From: Pseudomonas sp.
GTDB lineage: Bacteria; Pseudomonadota; Gammaproteobacteria; Pseudomonadales; Pseudomonadaceae
Direction: 5' to 3'
Assembly: GCF_030698175.1 (NCBI RefSeq)
Contig: NZ_JAUYNT010000028.1
Coordinates: 1-64,000 of the forward strand
Length of the DNA stretch: 64,000 nucleotides
The translations under genes and the position numbers were made by a program. Position 1 is the stretch's first letter. Each line of letters starts with the position of its first letter. Below are positions 30,362 to 41,160 of the stretch, in pieces. The notes below the pieces were generated by a model, which saw nothing but the letters and a program-made list of their open reading frames with translations, searched no databases and was not told where the DNA came from.

Positions 30362-31234
30362 TCAACGTATGTGTGCCAAAACACCCTGTAATTCATCCAG
30401 CGAACTGTACTTGATCACCAACTGACCACGGCCTTTCTGACCATGCTTAATCTGTACTGCAGCCCCCAGTTTCTCGGCCAGACGCTGCTCTAAGCGACTG
30501 ATATCCGGGTCTATTTTTGCCTCAACCGGCGGCTGCTCTTTAGTGTTCAGCCACTGGCGGACCAGGGCCTCGGTTTGCCGCACGGTCAGGCCGCGTGCGA
30601 CAACGTGTCGCGCCCCCTCAACCTGTTGCGCCGCCGGTAAACCGAGCAAGGCCCGGGCATGGCCCATTTCCAGATCACCGTGGGACAGCAGGGTTTTGAT
30701 CTCTTCGGGCAGGGCGATCAAACGCAGTAAATTGGTAATGGTGACCCGTGACTTACCAACCGCCTCAGCCACCTGTTGCTGGGTCAGCTGAAACTCTTGC
30801 TGCAAACGCTGCAAGGCGACCGCTTCTTCGATCGGATTAAGGTCTTCGCGCTGGATGTTCTCGATCAAGGCCATCGCTATCGCGGCTTGATCGGGCACTT
30901 CGCGGACCATCGCCGGGATAGTCTCAAGTCCGGCTTGCTGACTGGCACGCCAGCGCCGCTCACCGGCAATAATTTCGAAACGGCCATTGGCAATCGGGCG
31001 CACCACAATCGGCTGCATGACCCCTTGGGCCTTGATCGATTGGGCTAACTCTTCCAATGCCGCCGGGTCCATGTCACGGCGCGGCTGGTATTTGCCGCGC
31101 TGGACCAAGTCCAACGGCAGGTACTGAAATTCACGGCTGTCAGCCTTTTGTGCCTGCTCTTCCAGACTCGCGACACTGGTGCTCCCCAACAGGGCATCCA
31201 AGCCTCGTCCCAGACCTCGTTTTTTCACGGCCAT
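30362..31234 (-). CDS. parB: chromosome-partitioning protein ParB
   Basis: A 290-residue ParB CTPase/DNA-clamp protein. The N-terminal nucleotide-binding part has IVVRPIANGRFEIIAGERRW. The helix-turn-helix around VAEAVGKSRVTITNLLRL recognises parS, and the C-terminal ~40 residues dimerise. It lies downstream of parA with 9 bases between them. Its cognate sites are visible in this window, inside recF. Confidence 0.98.
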   Translation of the reverse strand: MAVKKRGLGRGLDALLGSTSVASLEEQAQKADSREFQYLPLDLVQRGKYQPRRDMDPAALEELAQSIKAQGVMQPIVVRPIANGRFEIIAGERRWRASQQAGLETIPAMVREVPDQAAIAMALIENIQREDLNPIEEAVALQRLQQEFQLTQQQVAEAVGKSRVTITNLLRLIALPEEIKTLLSHGDLEMGHARALLGLPAAQQVEGARHVVARGLTVRQTEALVRQWLNTKEQPPVEAKIDPDISRLEQRLAEKLGAAVQIKHGQKGRGQLVIKYSSLDELQGVLAHIR

Positions 31235-31243
31235 GCGAATTCC

Positions 31244-32032
31244 TTAGACGGTTGCGGGTTTAGCGCTGGCACGCTGGCGACGAACCAGTTCGCCAGCCAG
31301 GGCCAGATAGGCGATAGCACCACGCGACTGCTTGTCGTAGACCAATGCCGGCATGCCGAAGCTGGGCGCTTCAGCTAAACGCACATTGCGCGGGATAACG
31401 GTCTGATACAGCTGATCGGCGAAATGCTCTTTCAGCTGGTTGGAAACATCGTTGGTCAGGCTAATGCGCGGGTCGTACATAGTCCGCAACAAGCCCTCGA
31501 TTTTCAGCGTCGGGTTGAGCAGCGCGGTAATCCGCTGCACGGTATTGACCAAATCGGACAGGCCCTCGAGCGCGTAGTACTCGCACTGCATGGGGATAAT
31601 CACGCCATCGGCAGCCACCAAGGCATTCACCGTCAACATGCTCAGGGCCGGTGGGCAGTCGATCAGGATGTAATCGTAATTGTCGCGGATCGGCGCCAAA
31701 GCATTACGCAGGCGACTTTCCTTCATGTTCATTTCCAGCAAGCCGACTTCGGCTGCGGTCAGGTCACGGTTGGCCGGCAGCAACTTGTAGCCGCCGTGCT
31801 CCGAGACCTGCATGGCATCGGCGATGGTGCATTCACCGATCAGCACATCGTAAATCGAGTGCTCCAGCCCATGCTTGTCGATGCCACTGCCCATGGTGGC
31901 GTTGCCTTGCGGGTCAAGGTCTATCAGCAAGACACGGCGCTTGGTCGCCACCAAGGAGGCGGCCAAGTTGATGCAGGTGGTGGTCTTGCCGACCCCGCCC
32001 TTCTGATTGGCGATTGCAAATACCTTAGCCAT
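31244..32032 (-). CDS. parA: chromosome-partitioning ATPase ParA (Soj)
   Basis: A 262-residue MinD/ParA ATPase. The deviant Walker A KGGVGKTTTCINLA is at residues 10–23, with DLDPQGNATMGSG and DCPPALSMLTVNAL as the switch and Walker B regions. It lacks the extra N-terminal DNA-binding domain of plasmid type Ia ParA, consistent with the chromosomal type. It works with ParB on oriC-proximal parS. Confidence 0.98.
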   Translation of the reverse strand: MAKVFAIANQKGGVGKTTTCINLAASLVATKRRVLLIDLDPQGNATMGSGIDKHGLEHSIYDVLIGECTIADAMQVSEHGGYKLLPANRDLTAAEVGLLEMNMKESRLRNALAPIRDNYDYILIDCPPALSMLTVNALVAADGVIIPMQCEYYALEGLSDLVNTVQRITALLNPTLKIEGLLRTMYDPRISLTNDVSNQLKEHFADQLYQTVIPRNVRLAEAPSFGMPALVYDKQSRGAIAYLALAGELVRRQRASAKPATV

Positions 32033-32050
32033 GGCTGCCTGCTTCCCCGG

Positions 32051-32692
32051 TCATAACGTGCGGCGCAGTATCAGCAGATGACGCTGGCCTTGGCAACCTG
32101 GAACCGCCAGGGCGTGCTCACCCTGCAGACTGAAATCACTGGGCAGAACTTGTAATTCATCGCTCGGATGCAGACCTTTCATCGCCAGCCACTGGCTGTG
32201 CTGGTTGCCCAGGTGCCGCGTCCAGTTGGCAAAGTCGGCCAAACTGCTGAATGCCCGGGAAACGATGCCGGCAAACGGCTGCTCTGGCTGCAGTGATTCA
32301 ACCCGCGCGTTAATCACCTGAACATTGCCCAGCTTGAGTTCGAGCTTCACTTGGGTCAGGAAGCGGGTTTTTTTGCCGTTACTGTCGAGCAAGGTGAAGT
32401 GTTTGTCTGGAAACACAATCGCCAGCGGAATGCCCGGCATGCCGCCGCCGCTGCCCACATCCAGCCAGCTGTCCCCCTCGATAAAGGGTGCCAGGCTCAG
32501 ACTGTCGAGCAAATGCCGGGACACCATCTCATCGGGATTGCGCACTGCGGTCAGGTTATAGGCCTTGTTCCACTTGATCAGCAAGGCCAGATACGCCAGC
32601 AACTGGCTGTGCTGCAGCGGGCTTAGGCTGACGCCGAGCTGGATTGCACCTTGGCTGAGTTCATCGGCGTGTTGCTGGGTGACCGCAGACAT
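32051..32692 (-). CDS. rsmG: 16S rRNA m7G527 methyltransferase
   Basis: A 213-residue SAM-dependent enzyme methylating N7 of G527 in 16S rRNA. The SAM-binding [17 protein letters not shown] is at about residue 78, with [20 protein letters not shown] after it. Its start overlaps the stop of mnmG, so translation is probably coupled. Confidence 0.97.
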   Translation of the reverse strand: MSAVTQQHADELSQGAIQLGVSLSPLQHSQLLAYLALLIKWNKAYNLTAVRNPDEMVSRHLLDSLSLAPFIEGDSWLDVGSGGGMPGIPLAIVFPDKHFTLLDSNGKKTRFLTQVKLELKLGNVQVINARVESLQPEQPFAGIVSRAFSSLADFANWTRHLGNQHSQWLAMKGLHPSDELQVLPSDFSLQGEHALAVPGCQGQRHLLILRRTL

Positions 32693-34584
32693 CAGGAACT
32701 CTGCTCCAACTGCCGGCCGGCGCCGCGTTTTTTCAGATGAATCAGCAACAGCGAAATCGCCGCCGGCGTAACGCCTGGGATTCTTGAGGCCTGACCCAGA
32801 GTCTGCGGGCGGCTCTGACTGAGCTTGTGTTGAATCTCTTTGGACAGCCCGGAAATCCCGACGTAGTCAATATCGTCTGGCAACTGAGTATTTTCACTGG
32901 CGCGCAAGCGGACAATTTCGTCCTGCTGGCGGTCGATGTAACCGGCGTATTTGGTCTTGATTTCGACCTGTTCGGCGACTTGCGGGTCGAGTGCCGGGCT
33001 GCCGGTCACTGCACTGAGGCCGGCATAATCAATTTCTGGCCGGGTCAGCAAGTTGAGCAAATTGTATTCGTGGGTCAGTGGCGTGCCGAAACGTTCGGCA
33101 ATCGCATCGCCCTCTGGCGTGCCGGGGCGCACCCAAGTGGATTTCAGCCGTTGCTCTTCCAGCTCGATGGCTTCGCGCTTGGTGCAGAAGGCCGCCCAAC
33201 GCACGTCATCGACCAGGCCCAGTTCACGGCCTTTCTCGGTCAGACGCAAGTCGGCGTTGTCTTCACGCAGAATCAGCCGGTATTCGGCCCGCGACGTGAA
33301 CATTCGGTACGGTTCTTGGGTCCCGAGGGTAATCAAGTCGTCGACCAATACGCCTATGTAGGCCTCGTCGCGACGTGGACACCAGCTGTCTTTGCCTTGC
33401 GCCCGCAGTGCTGCGTTAGCGCCGGCGAGCAAACCTTGGGCCGCCGCTTCTTCGTAACCGGTGGTGCCGTTGATTTGCCCAGCAAAGAACAAGCCACCGA
33501 TGACCTTGGTTTCCAGGCTGTACTTCAGATCCCGTGGGTCGAAGTAATCGTATTCGATGGCGTAACCGGGCCGAACGATATGGGCGTTTTCCATGCCAAC
33601 TATCGAGCGCACAAGTTGCAACTGCACATCGAATGGCAGCGAGGTGGAAATGCCGTTCGGGTACAGCTCGTGGGTGGTCAGGCCCTCGGGCTCGATAAAC
33701 ACCTGATGGCTGTCTTTGTCGGCAAAGCGATGGATTTTGTCTTCAATCGACGGGCAGTAACGCGGGCCAATCCCTTCGATCACGCCCGAGTACATCGGCG
33801 AGCGATCGAGATTGGCGGCAATGATCTCGTGGGTACGGGCATTGGTGTGGGTGATCCAGCAACTCACCTGGCGTGGATGCTGAGCATGGTTGCCCAGAAA
33901 CGACATCACTGGAATAGGTGTATCACCCGGTTGCTCGGTCATCTTGGAAAAATCCACCGAACGACCGTCGATGCGTGGCGGCGTGCCGGTTTTTAAGCGA
34001 CCCACCCGCAGCGGTAATTCACGCAGCCGTTGCGCCAAGGCAATCGACGGCGGATCACCGGCGCGACCACCGGAGTAGTTCTGCATGCCTATGTGGATAA
34101 GTCCACCGAGGAAGGTACCGGTGGTCAGCACTACCGAGTTGGCGTAGATGCGCAGCCCCATCTGGGTGACGACGCCCTTGACCTCGGCATTCTCGACAAT
34201 CAGGTCATCGCAGGCCTGTTGAAATATCCACAGGTTAGGCTGGTTTTCGATTATTTCCCGCACCGCCGCCTTGTACAGCAAGCGATCCGCCTGAGCACGG
34301 GTGGCCCGCACGGCTGGGCCTTTACGACCGTTGAGCACGCGAAACTGAATACCACCCAGGTCGGTGGCGGTGGCCATGGCACCACCGAGTGCATCGATTT
34401 CTTTGACCAGATGACTCTTGCCAATACCACCAATGGCCGGATTGCAGCTCATTTGCCCAAGGGTTTCGACGTTATGGGTCAGCAACAGGGTTTTCACCCC
34501 CATGCGGGCAGCCGCTAGCGCAGCCTCGGTACCGGCATGGCCACCGCCGATTACGATCACATCAAAACGGGAAGGAAAATCCAC
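32692..34584 (-). CDS. mnmG: tRNA uridine-34 5-carboxymethylaminomethyl enzyme, FAD subunit
   Basis: A 630-residue FAD protein (GidA) that works with MnmE to modify the wobble uridine. The dinucleotide motif [20 protein letters not shown] is at the N-terminus, and the conserved [20 protein letters not shown] and [20 protein letters not shown] follow. The GTG at 34584 gives the usual Pseudomonas start (V/M)[10 protein letters not shown]; an ATG eight codons upstream is an alternative. Confidence 0.97.
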   Translation of the reverse strand: MDFPSRFDVIVIGGGHAGTEAALAAARMGVKTLLLTHNVETLGQMSCNPAIGGIGKSHLVKEIDALGGAMATATDLGGIQFRVLNGRKGPAVRATRAQADRLLYKAAVREIIENQPNLWIFQQACDDLIVENAEVKGVVTQMGLRIYANSVVLTTGTFLGGLIHIGMQNYSGGRAGDPPSIALAQRLRELPLRVGRLKTGTPPRIDGRSVDFSKMTEQPGDTPIPVMSFLGNHAQHPRQVSCWITHTNARTHEIIAANLDRSPMYSGVIEGIGPRYCPSIEDKIHRFADKDSHQVFIEPEGLTTHELYPNGISTSLPFDVQLQLVRSIVGMENAHIVRPGYAIEYDYFDPRDLKYSLETKVIGGLFFAGQINGTTGYEEAAAQGLLAGANAALRAQGKDSWCPRRDEAYIGVLVDDLITLGTQEPYRMFTSRAEYRLILREDNADLRLTEKGRELGLVDDVRWAAFCTKREAIELEEQRLKSTWVRPGTPEGDAIAERFGTPLTHEYNLLNLLTRPEIDYAGLSAVTGSPALDPQVAEQVEIKTKYAGYIDRQQDEIVRLRASENTQLPDDIDYVGISGLSKEIQHKLSQSRPQTLGQASRIPGVTPAAISLLLIHLKKRGAGRQLEQSS

Positions 34585-35126
34585 CACGCACCTTGTGCCT
34601 GTTAGCAAAGAGGGCTTGTGCCGTTAAGCCAAGCTCAGAGCCGATCAGTATAGGGTCTAAGACAGTCTGAAAGAAGCCTTGTGGACAAAATGCCCTGCGC
34701 TCTGGCTTGAGCGCTTTGGGCTGTTGATTAATAGAAAATATAAGTATGAATTTATTTAAATCTTTATTTTTATGTTTATAACTACTGAGCCTGTTTTCTG
34801 TGGATAGATGGCTACAGCCCTTTAAAATCAATGGACAAAAGCCTGTACAAAACTGTGGCTATGGGCCATTGGGGCTTTTGGATAAGCGCCCTAAGCTTGT
34901 GGATGAAATGCCTAGTTATCCACAGAGGCGGTTTTCAACAGCTTCCAAGGCGCTTTATCGACCGCTTTTAAGGCCGCTTTTCCACAGAGCTTAGGGGCGA
35001 AAAATAGCGGTTTTGGTCCTTATAACAGGCAGGCAAAAACCTACCGCAGCGGGTTAGCTGCAGCATTATTTTTGCTTTAAGTCGGTTGTGAGGGGCTAGC
35101 GGCCGCGCAGATTTACGCGGAGAGAG
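34585..35126. other. mnmG–mnmE intergenic region, origin-like
   Basis: A perfect DnaA box TTATCCACA is at 34916–34924. One-mismatch boxes occur at 34680–34688 (complement TTGTCCACA), 34799–34807 (complement CTATCCACA), 34898–34906 (complement TCATCCACA) and 34978–34986 (TTTTCCACA). An AT-rich stretch at about 34727–34783 could be an unwinding element. The block AATCTTTATTTT then TGTTTATAACTA recurs in the rpmH–dnaA gap. No gene is supported here. Confidence 0.6.
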
Positions 35127-36494
35127 TTATTTGCCGATGCAAAAGCTGGAGAAAATCCGTCCGAGCAAATCGTCGGAGCTGAAGGCGCCGGTGATCTCGC
35201 CCAGCACCTGCTGAGCCTGGCGTAAGTCTTCGGCCAGCAGCTCACCGGCGCCGGCCAGGGTCAGTTGTGCGTGGCCATGCTCGAGGGCCGTGCTGGCTTG
35301 TTTTAACGCATCCAGGTGGCGGCGACGGGCACTGAAGCTGCCCTCCAGGGTTTGTTCATAACTCATGCAGGCTTTCAGGTGCTCACGGAGTAAATCCAGG
35401 CCCTCGGTGGATTTAGCCGAGAGGCTGATGGTCACATGGCCATCCTCACACACCTGCATTGCCACCGGCTCATTGCTCAGATCGGCCTTGTTGCGGATCA
35501 GCGTGAGCTTGGCCGGATCTGGCCGCTGTTGCAGAAACTCCGGCCACAGAGCAAAGGGATCTAGCGCTTCCGGCGCGGTTGCATCGACTACTAATAGGAC
35601 TCGGTCGGCCTCATGAATGGCTTTGAGGGCGCGTTCGACGCCGATTTTTTCCACCTGGTCATCGGTGTCGCGCAGGCCCGCGGTATCCACCACATGCAGC
35701 GGCATGCCATCGATATGAATGTGCTCGCGCAGCACATCGCGGGTGGTGCCTGCGATGGCCGTGACAATCGCCGCCTCGCGCCCGGCCAAGGCATTCAGCA
35801 GGCTGGATTTACCGGCGTTCGGCCGCCCGGCAATCACCACGGTCATGCCCTCGCGCAGCAACGCTCCTTGGCCAGCTTGTTTGATCACCCCGGTTAAATC
35901 CGCGCGCACCGCATCCAACAGCTTGAGCACGTGACCGTCGGCGAGAAAGTCGATCTCTTCCTCGGGGAAATCAATCGCCGCTTCCACATAGATGCGTAAA
36001 TTGATCAGGCGCTCGGTCAGCCCATGCACGCGCTTGGAAAACTCGCCCTGCAGCGAGCGCAAGGCATTGCGCGCGGCCTGCTCGGAGCTGGCTTCGATCA
36101 GGTCGGCAATCGCCTCGGCTTGGGCCAGGTCGAGCTTGTCGTTAAGAAAGGCTCGCTCACTGAATTCACCTGGGCGAGCCAGTCGCGCGCCCAGTTGTAC
36201 ACAGCGGCGCAGCAGTAAATCCAGTACCACCGGGCCGCCATGGCCTTGCAACTCCAGTACGTCTTCGCCAGTAAAGGAATGCGGCCCTGGGAAGTACAGT
36301 GCCAAACCCTGATCCAGCACCTGACCATCGCCATCGTTAAACGGGCCGTAGTGGGCATAGCGAGGTTTTAACTCACGACCACTGACGGCCAGCGCAATAC
36401 TCTGCGCCAAAGGCCCTGACACCCGCACAATGCCGACCCCACCTCGGCCCTGAGCGGTAGCTACGGCGGCAATGGTCTCGGTGTTTAGGTGCAT
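35127..36494 (-). CDS. mnmE: tRNA modification GTPase MnmE
   Basis: A 455-residue homodimeric GTPase partner of MnmG. The N-terminal folate-binding domain starts [20 protein letters not shown]. The G domain has [16 protein letters not shown] (G1), GTTRD (G2), DTAGLRDT (G3) and NKAD (G4). The C-terminal FCIGK supplies the conserved cysteine. The ATG at 36494 is preferred; the longer frame would overlap the yidC terminator. Confidence 0.97.
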   Translation of the reverse strand: MHLNTETIAAVATAQGRGGVGIVRVSGPLAQSIALAVSGRELKPRYAHYGPFNDGDGQVLDQGLALYFPGPHSFTGEDVLELQGHGGPVVLDLLLRRCVQLGARLARPGEFSERAFLNDKLDLAQAEAIADLIEASSEQAARNALRSLQGEFSKRVHGLTERLINLRIYVEAAIDFPEEEIDFLADGHVLKLLDAVRADLTGVIKQAGQGALLREGMTVVIAGRPNAGKSSLLNALAGREAAIVTAIAGTTRDVLREHIHIDGMPLHVVDTAGLRDTDDQVEKIGVERALKAIHEADRVLLVVDATAPEALDPFALWPEFLQQRPDPAKLTLIRNKADLSNEPVAMQVCEDGHVTISLSAKSTEGLDLLREHLKACMSYEQTLEGSFSARRRHLDALKQASTALEHGHAQLTLAGAGELLAEDLRQAQQVLGEITGAFSSDDLLGRIFSSFCIGK

Positions 36495-36542
36495 GGCGGC
36501 ATTCTCGAGAGGTTTTCTGGCGGCTAAATGGCAGGTAGCAAA

Positions 36543-36566
36543 ACGCCCCACGAGGGGGCGTCTTGT
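36543..36566 (-). terminator. terminator-like hairpin between yidC and mnmE
   Basis: On the minus strand ACGCCCC and GGGGCGT pair with a 5-base loop and run into TTTTGC. It may end or attenuate the rpmH–yidC transcript before mnmE. Confidence 0.7.
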
Positions 36567-36591
36567 TCAAGCTAAGCGCAAATTAGCGGGC

Positions 36592-38265
36592 TTAAGCCTT
36601 GGCCATCTGAGCTTCGATCTTGCGGGTAATGTACCACTGCTGGGCAATCGACAAGCAGTTGTTGACCACCCAGTACAGCACCAGACCGGCAGGGAACCAG
36701 AGGAAGAAGAAGGTGAAGATGATTGGCATCAGCTTCATCACCTTGGCCTGCATCGGGTCCGGCGGCGTTGGGTTGAGCTGCTGCTGAATAAACATGGTGG
36801 CGCCCATGATAATCGGCAACAGGAAGAATGGATCTTTAGTCGACAGGTCGGTCAGCCAGAACAGCCAGGGTGCCTGACGCATCTCTACGCTTTCCAGCAG
36901 CACCCAATAGAGCGAGAGGAATACCGGCATCTGCACCAGAATTGGCAGGCAGCCGCCAAGGGGATTGATCTTCTCCTTCTTGTACAGCTCCATCATCGCT
37001 TGCGACATTTTCTGCCGATCATCACCAAACTGCTCTTTCAGCGCAGCCAGTTTTGGCGACACGGCCCGCATGCGCGCCATCGACTTATAGCTGGCGGCCG
37101 ATAGTGGGAAAAATGCCAGCTTGATCAGGATGGTCAGAACAATGATCGACCAGCCCCAGTTGCCCAGCAAGTTGTGGATATGTTCCAGCAACCAGAAAAT
37201 CGGTTCAGCAATAAACCAAAGTACTCCGTAGTCGATGGTTTTATCCAGGCCGGGGGATAGCACCTTCAGGGCTTCCTGGATTTTTGGGCCGGCGTACAGG
37301 GTCGCGCTGGTTTCAACGCTGGCACCTGCGGGAATGTTTAGTGCAGGGCCGGTAAAGCCAACGATGTAATTGCCTTGGCTGTCTTTGCGGGTTTGCACCA
37401 GATTGCTGGCGTCTTTAGCCGGAATCCAGGCCGTCACGAAGTAGTGCTGCAGCCAGGCAACCCAGCCACCCTGCACGGTTTCCTTGAATGGACCTTTGTC
37501 GATATCAGACATCGACACCTTGGTGTAAGGCTTTGCAGCGGTCCAGAGTGCCGCGCCCAAATAGGTCGCCGAGCCCGTTGCGGTGCTTGAGGATGGATCG
37601 GCACTGGCATCACGCTTGAGCTGGGCAAACAGGTTGCCGCTCCACGCCTGGCTGCTTTGGTTGTCGATGCGGTAACTCACGGCCAAGTCGTAGATGCCGC
37701 GCTTGAAGCTAAAGCTTTTAACGTAGTTGATCCCAGCTTCGCTGAACTTCAACTCGACCACTAACTCGTCTTGACCTTCAGCCAGCTGGTAGCTGGCTTG
37801 GCTAGCGCTGTACAGCGGGCGGCCATTGGCGCGGGCATCTGGGCCATTGGCACCGGTCAGGCCACTTTGGGCCATGTATACATGGTTAGCGGAGTTATCA
37901 AACAGCGGAAAGGCCACATCAGGCCGATCCTGACGCAGTGGGTATTTGGGCAGACTGAGCTGCACAACATCGCCACCCTTAGGGTCGATGGCCAGATCAA
38001 ACACATCGGTCTGCACGCGAATCAGCTTGTCGCTGCTGGCTGGCACGGAGCTGATCGCTTCAACGTGTTCACTGCTGCTGGTTGGGACGTCTTCGCTGGT
38101 TTTGCTGCTAGCCGGGCTGTCGGTCAAGGTTGACGAAGCTTGGCTACTGGCGGCAGTTGTTGCGGGAGGCAATTGCGCCATGCCGTAGTCAGCGTTCCAC
38201 TGATAAACCATCAGGTAGGACACGATTGCCAGGGCGACGATCGGGATCGAGCGATGAATTTTCAT
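36592..38265 (-). CDS. yidC: membrane protein insertase YidC
   Basis: A 557-residue inner membrane insertase. One N-terminal helix (IHRSIPIVALAIVSYLMVYQ) anchors a large periplasmic domain (about 60–340). The conserved five-helix core begins near NLLGNWGWSIIVLTILIKLA and has MELYKKEKINPLGGCLPILV. A Ser/Thr/Ala-rich linker of about 45 residues follows the first helix, a normal variable part in Pseudomonas. It lies just after yidD. Confidence 0.98.
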   Translation of the reverse strand: MKIHRSIPIVALAIVSYLMVYQWNADYGMAQLPPATTAASSQASSTLTDSPASSKTSEDVPTSSSEHVEAISSVPASSDKLIRVQTDVFDLAIDPKGGDVVQLSLPKYPLRQDRPDVAFPLFDNSANHVYMAQSGLTGANGPDARANGRPLYSASQASYQLAEGQDELVVELKFSEAGINYVKSFSFKRGIYDLAVSYRIDNQSSQAWSGNLFAQLKRDASADPSSSTATGSATYLGAALWTAAKPYTKVSMSDIDKGPFKETVQGGWVAWLQHYFVTAWIPAKDASNLVQTRKDSQGNYIVGFTGPALNIPAGASVETSATLYAGPKIQEALKVLSPGLDKTIDYGVLWFIAEPIFWLLEHIHNLLGNWGWSIIVLTILIKLAFFPLSAASYKSMARMRAVSPKLAALKEQFGDDRQKMSQAMMELYKKEKINPLGGCLPILVQMPVFLSLYWVLLESVEMRQAPWLFWLTDLSTKDPFFLLPIIMGATMFIQQQLNPTPPDPMQAKVMKLMPIIFTFFFLWFPAGLVLYWVVNNCLSIAQQWYITRKIEAQMAKA

Positions 38266-38267
38266 GA

Positions 38268-38513
38268 TTACTCGGCCAGCGAAGAGGGATGGGGATGTTT
38301 AGCCAGGGGTACCGGATCGTAGCCACCGGCGTGCCACGGATGACAGCGACCAAGCCGACGTGCAGTCAGCCAGCCGCCGCGGATAAAACCATGTTGTTCG
38401 ATGGCTTCATACGCGTAGCAGGAGCAGCTTGGATAGAAACGACAGTGATTTGCCATCATTGGGCTGATGGCAAAGCGGTAGAACTGGATCGACACGAGGG
38501 CCAGTTTACGCAT
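38268..38513 (-). CDS. yidD: membrane protein insertion efficiency factor
   Basis: An 81-residue amphipathic protein of the YidD family with the signature [19 protein letters not shown] then [15 protein letters not shown], including its conserved cysteines. It overlaps the 3' end of rnpA by 8 bases and lies next to yidC, its functional partner. Confidence 0.95.
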   Translation of the reverse strand: MRKLALVSIQFYRFAISPMMANHCRFYPSCSCYAYEAIEQHGFIRGGWLTARRLGRCHPWHAGGYDPVPLAKHPHPSSLAE

Positions 38514-38937
38514 TGGGACTGTCTGCCACCCCTGCTTGGCTCTTGCTTTCAGAAACTGTGGTTTCAGGTGCAGTGGTTTCAGGCACAGCTTTACTGCGCG
38601 CTAGGCGTTTCCAGAGCTTACCGAACTGCTGAGCGAGTTCAGTGTTTTCCAGATCGCCAAGGCCCTTGCGCGCCACTACGACGATATCCCAACCACTCAA
38701 AGCCGCTTGGCTGTGGCGATAGGATTCGCGAATTTGGCGTTTAAGACGATTACGTTCAACGGAGAGCTTGACGCTCTTTTTACCGATCACCAAGCCCAGA
38801 CGGGGATGATCAAGATTGTTGAGACGAGCAAGGAGTAGAACGTTTTTACCTGGAACCTTACCGCTGGGAGAGTCGAAGACTGCCTTAAATTGCCTGGGAG
38901 TTAGCAGACGCTTTTCCCGACAGAAGTCTCGACTCAT
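38506..38937 (-). CDS. rnpA: ribonuclease P protein component
   Basis: A 143-residue basic protein that binds RNase P RNA. The core has [18 protein letters not shown] at the N-terminus and the RNR signature in [20 protein letters not shown]. The C-terminal tail beyond residue 120 is Pseudomonas-like, variable and Thr/Ser-rich ([12 protein letters not shown]). The ATG at 38937 is chosen over a GTG one codon upstream. Confidence 0.96.
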   Translation of the reverse strand: MSRDFCREKRLLTPRQFKAVFDSPSGKVPGKNVLLLARLNNLDHPRLGLVIGKKSVKLSVERNRLKRQIRESYRHSQAALSGWDIVVVARKGLGDLENTELAQQFGKLWKRLARSKAVPETTAPETTVSESKSQAGVADSPNA

Positions 38938-38954
38938 CACCCGTACCGGGTTTA

Positions 38955-39089
38955 TCAGACTGCCAGACGCTTACGGCCCTTGGCGCGACGACGCGACAGG
39001 ACGGCACGGCCGTTCTTGGTGGCCATGCGAGCACGGAAACCGTGGGTGCGAGCGCGCTTGATTGTGCTTGGTTGGAATGTACGTTTCAT
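38955..39089 (-). CDS. rpmH: 50S ribosomal protein L34
   Basis: A 44-residue, very basic ribosomal protein beginning [20 protein letters not shown] and ending KGRKRLAV, the full conserved length. It heads the rpmH–rnpA–yidD–yidC unit and flanks the origin. Confidence 0.97.
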
Positions 39090-39616
39090 CGTGCGTATAC
39101 CTGGTGGTCGACTACGGGCCGGAATGGCCCCCGTTTAAAGAGACCGGCAATTCTAGAGAAACTGCAGCCGTAGGTCAATTTCCAACCAGCTTTTTCTTAG
39201 AGGTTAATAATATAAAAAAGAAAGAGATTTTAAGAATCTTTATTTTGTTTATAACTATTACTCAGCCGTTTTCCTGTGGAAAACTCGCTGTAGCCCTTTA
39301 CTTGCAAGGCTTTCAGCGGTTTGAAATGGTGTCAGTAAGACGTGGTTTGACTGTGCGCTGCCTGCGCACAAGCTGGGGATAGAAAGGCTAGTTATCAACA
39401 GTTGAGTTATCCGACCGGTTATCCCATGGGTTTTACCCCGGCTTTATGGCTTGTTATGCACAGGCCTCCTGTCGACCTGGGTGAGTTGTGCACTTTCCTC
39501 CTTTAGTAGCAGATTATTTTTTGGTTAGGCCTGCTTGTTGTGGATAACACCGGCGCAGATCGTTACAATTGCGCCTGATTTTTGACCTTGTCGCGCCGCG
39601 ACTTTAGGGGATTTAC
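39090..39616. other. oriC: chromosomal origin region between rpmH and dnaA
   Basis: This is the location of a known Pseudomonas origin. A perfect DnaA box occurs at 39539–39547 (complement TTATCCACA). Near matches occur at 39392–39400 (TTATCAACA), 39454–39462 (TTATGCACA) and 39275–39283 (complement TTTTCCACA). AT-rich DNA at about 39200–39262 could open. The promoters of rpmH and dnaA must also lie here; I could not fix their positions. Confidence 0.8.
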
Positions 39617-41110
39617 GTGTCCTTGGACCTTTGGCAGCAGTGTGTCGAGCTGCTTCGCGATGAGCTGCCTGCCCAGCAATTTAATACCTGGATCCGCCCA
39701 CTACAGATCGAAGCCGAAGGCGATGAGCTGCGCATCTATGCACCCAATCGATTTGTCCTCGATTGGGTCAATGAAAAGTACCTCGGCCGTCTGCTTGAGC
39801 TACTCGATGAACGCGGTAATGGCCAAGCACCGGCGCTGTCGCTATTAATAGGCAGTAAGCGCAGTGCTGCGGCTGCCAGACCCGCGCCGAGCCAATCAGT
39901 AGTGTTACCGAGCGTAGCTGTAGCTAGCCCTGCGCCTGCTGCCGCGCTGCCGTCGACGGCGCAGATGAACGTGGTCTCATCGGTGGATGAACCGTCGCGC
40001 GCCAGCTTCGATCCGATGCGCGGAGCCAGCGGCCAATTACCGCCCGCCCGCACCGAGCGTATGGTGCAGGTTGAGGGCGCGTTAAAGCACACCAGTTATT
40101 TGAATCGCACCTTCACCTTCGACAACTTTGTGGAAGGCAAGTCGAACCAGCTGGCCCGCGCGGCGGCTTGGCAGGTCGCGGACAATCCCAAGCATGGCTA
40201 CAACCCGCTGTTTCTTTATGGTGGGGTTGGCTTGGGTAAGACCCACTTGATGCACGCCGTGGGTAATCACCTATTAAAGAAGAATCCGAATGCCAAGGTG
40301 GTTTACCTGCATTCCGAGCGTTTCGTAGCTGACATGGTCAAGGCCCTGCAGCTGAATGCCATCAACGAGTTCAAACGCTTCTACCGCTCGGTGGATGCAC
40401 TGCTGATCGATGACATTCAGTTCTTCGCCAAGAAGGAACGCTCCCAGGAAGAGTTTTTCCACACCTTCAACGCGCTGCTCGAAGGTGGCCAGCAGGTAAT
40501 TCTCACCAGCGACCGTTACCCGAAAGAAATCGATGGTCTGGAAGAACGACTGAAATCGCGCTTTGGCTGGGGCCTGACGGTGGCTGTCGAGCCACCGGAG
40601 CTGGAAACCCGGGTGGCGATCTTGATGAAGAAGGCTGATCAAGCCAAGGTTGATTTGCCTCACGACGCGGCGTTCTTTATTGCCCAGCGGATTCGCTCCA
40701 ACGTGCGCGAGCTGGAAGGCGCCCTTAAGCGGGTGATTGCCCATGCACACTTTATGGGCCGCGACATCACCATCGAGCTGATTCGTGAATCGCTAAAAGA
40801 CCTGCTGGCGTTACAGGACAAACTGGTTAGCATCGACAATATTCAGCGCACCGTGGCTGAGTATTACAAGATCAAAATTTCCGATTTGCTCTCCAAGCGC
40901 CGCTCGCGCTCGGTGGCCCGACCCCGTCAGGTGGCCATGGCCTTGTCGAAAGAATTAACCAACCACAGCCTGCCGGAAATCGGCGATGCTTTTGGTGGAC
41001 GAGACCACACCACTGTTTTGCATGGCTGTCGTAAGATTGCGCAACTGCGCGAGTCTGACGCGGACATCTGTGAAGACTATAAAAACCTGCTGCGCACACT
41101 CACTACCTAA
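39617..41110 (+). CDS. dnaA: chromosomal replication initiator DnaA
   Basis: A 497-residue AAA+ initiator starting with GTG. Domain I ([20 protein letters not shown]) binds helicase. A variable Ala/Pro/Ser-rich linker covers about residues 85–165. The AAA+ core has the Walker [19 protein letters not shown] and Walker [14 protein letters not shown]. The C-terminal DnaA-box-binding domain carries [20 protein letters not shown] and [15 protein letters not shown]. Confidence 0.98.
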   Translation: MSLDLWQQCVELLRDELPAQQFNTWIRPLQIEAEGDELRIYAPNRFVLDWVNEKYLGRLLELLDERGNGQAPALSLLIGSKRSAAAARPAPSQSVVLPSVAVASPAPAAALPSTAQMNVVSSVDEPSRASFDPMRGASGQLPPARTERMVQVEGALKHTSYLNRTFTFDNFVEGKSNQLARAAAWQVADNPKHGYNPLFLYGGVGLGKTHLMHAVGNHLLKKNPNAKVVYLHSERFVADMVKALQLNAINEFKRFYRSVDALLIDDIQFFAKKERSQEEFFHTFNALLEGGQQVILTSDRYPKEIDGLEERLKSRFGWGLTVAVEPPELETRVAILMKKADQAKVDLPHDAAFFIAQRIRSNVRELEGALKRVIAHAHFMGRDITIELIRESLKDLLALQDKLVSIDNIQRTVAEYYKIKISDLLSKRRSRSVARPRQVAMALSKELTNHSLPEIGDAFGGRDHTTVLHGCRKIAQLRESDADICEDYKNLLRTLTT

Positions 41111-41160
41111 GGTTTGCCCGCCGAGGGCAGCAACGCAAACTGATAAGACAAGGACAGACC

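Noticed and set aside
32827..33996. 389-codon plus-strand open frame
   Set aside because: It is an antisense shadow of mnmG.
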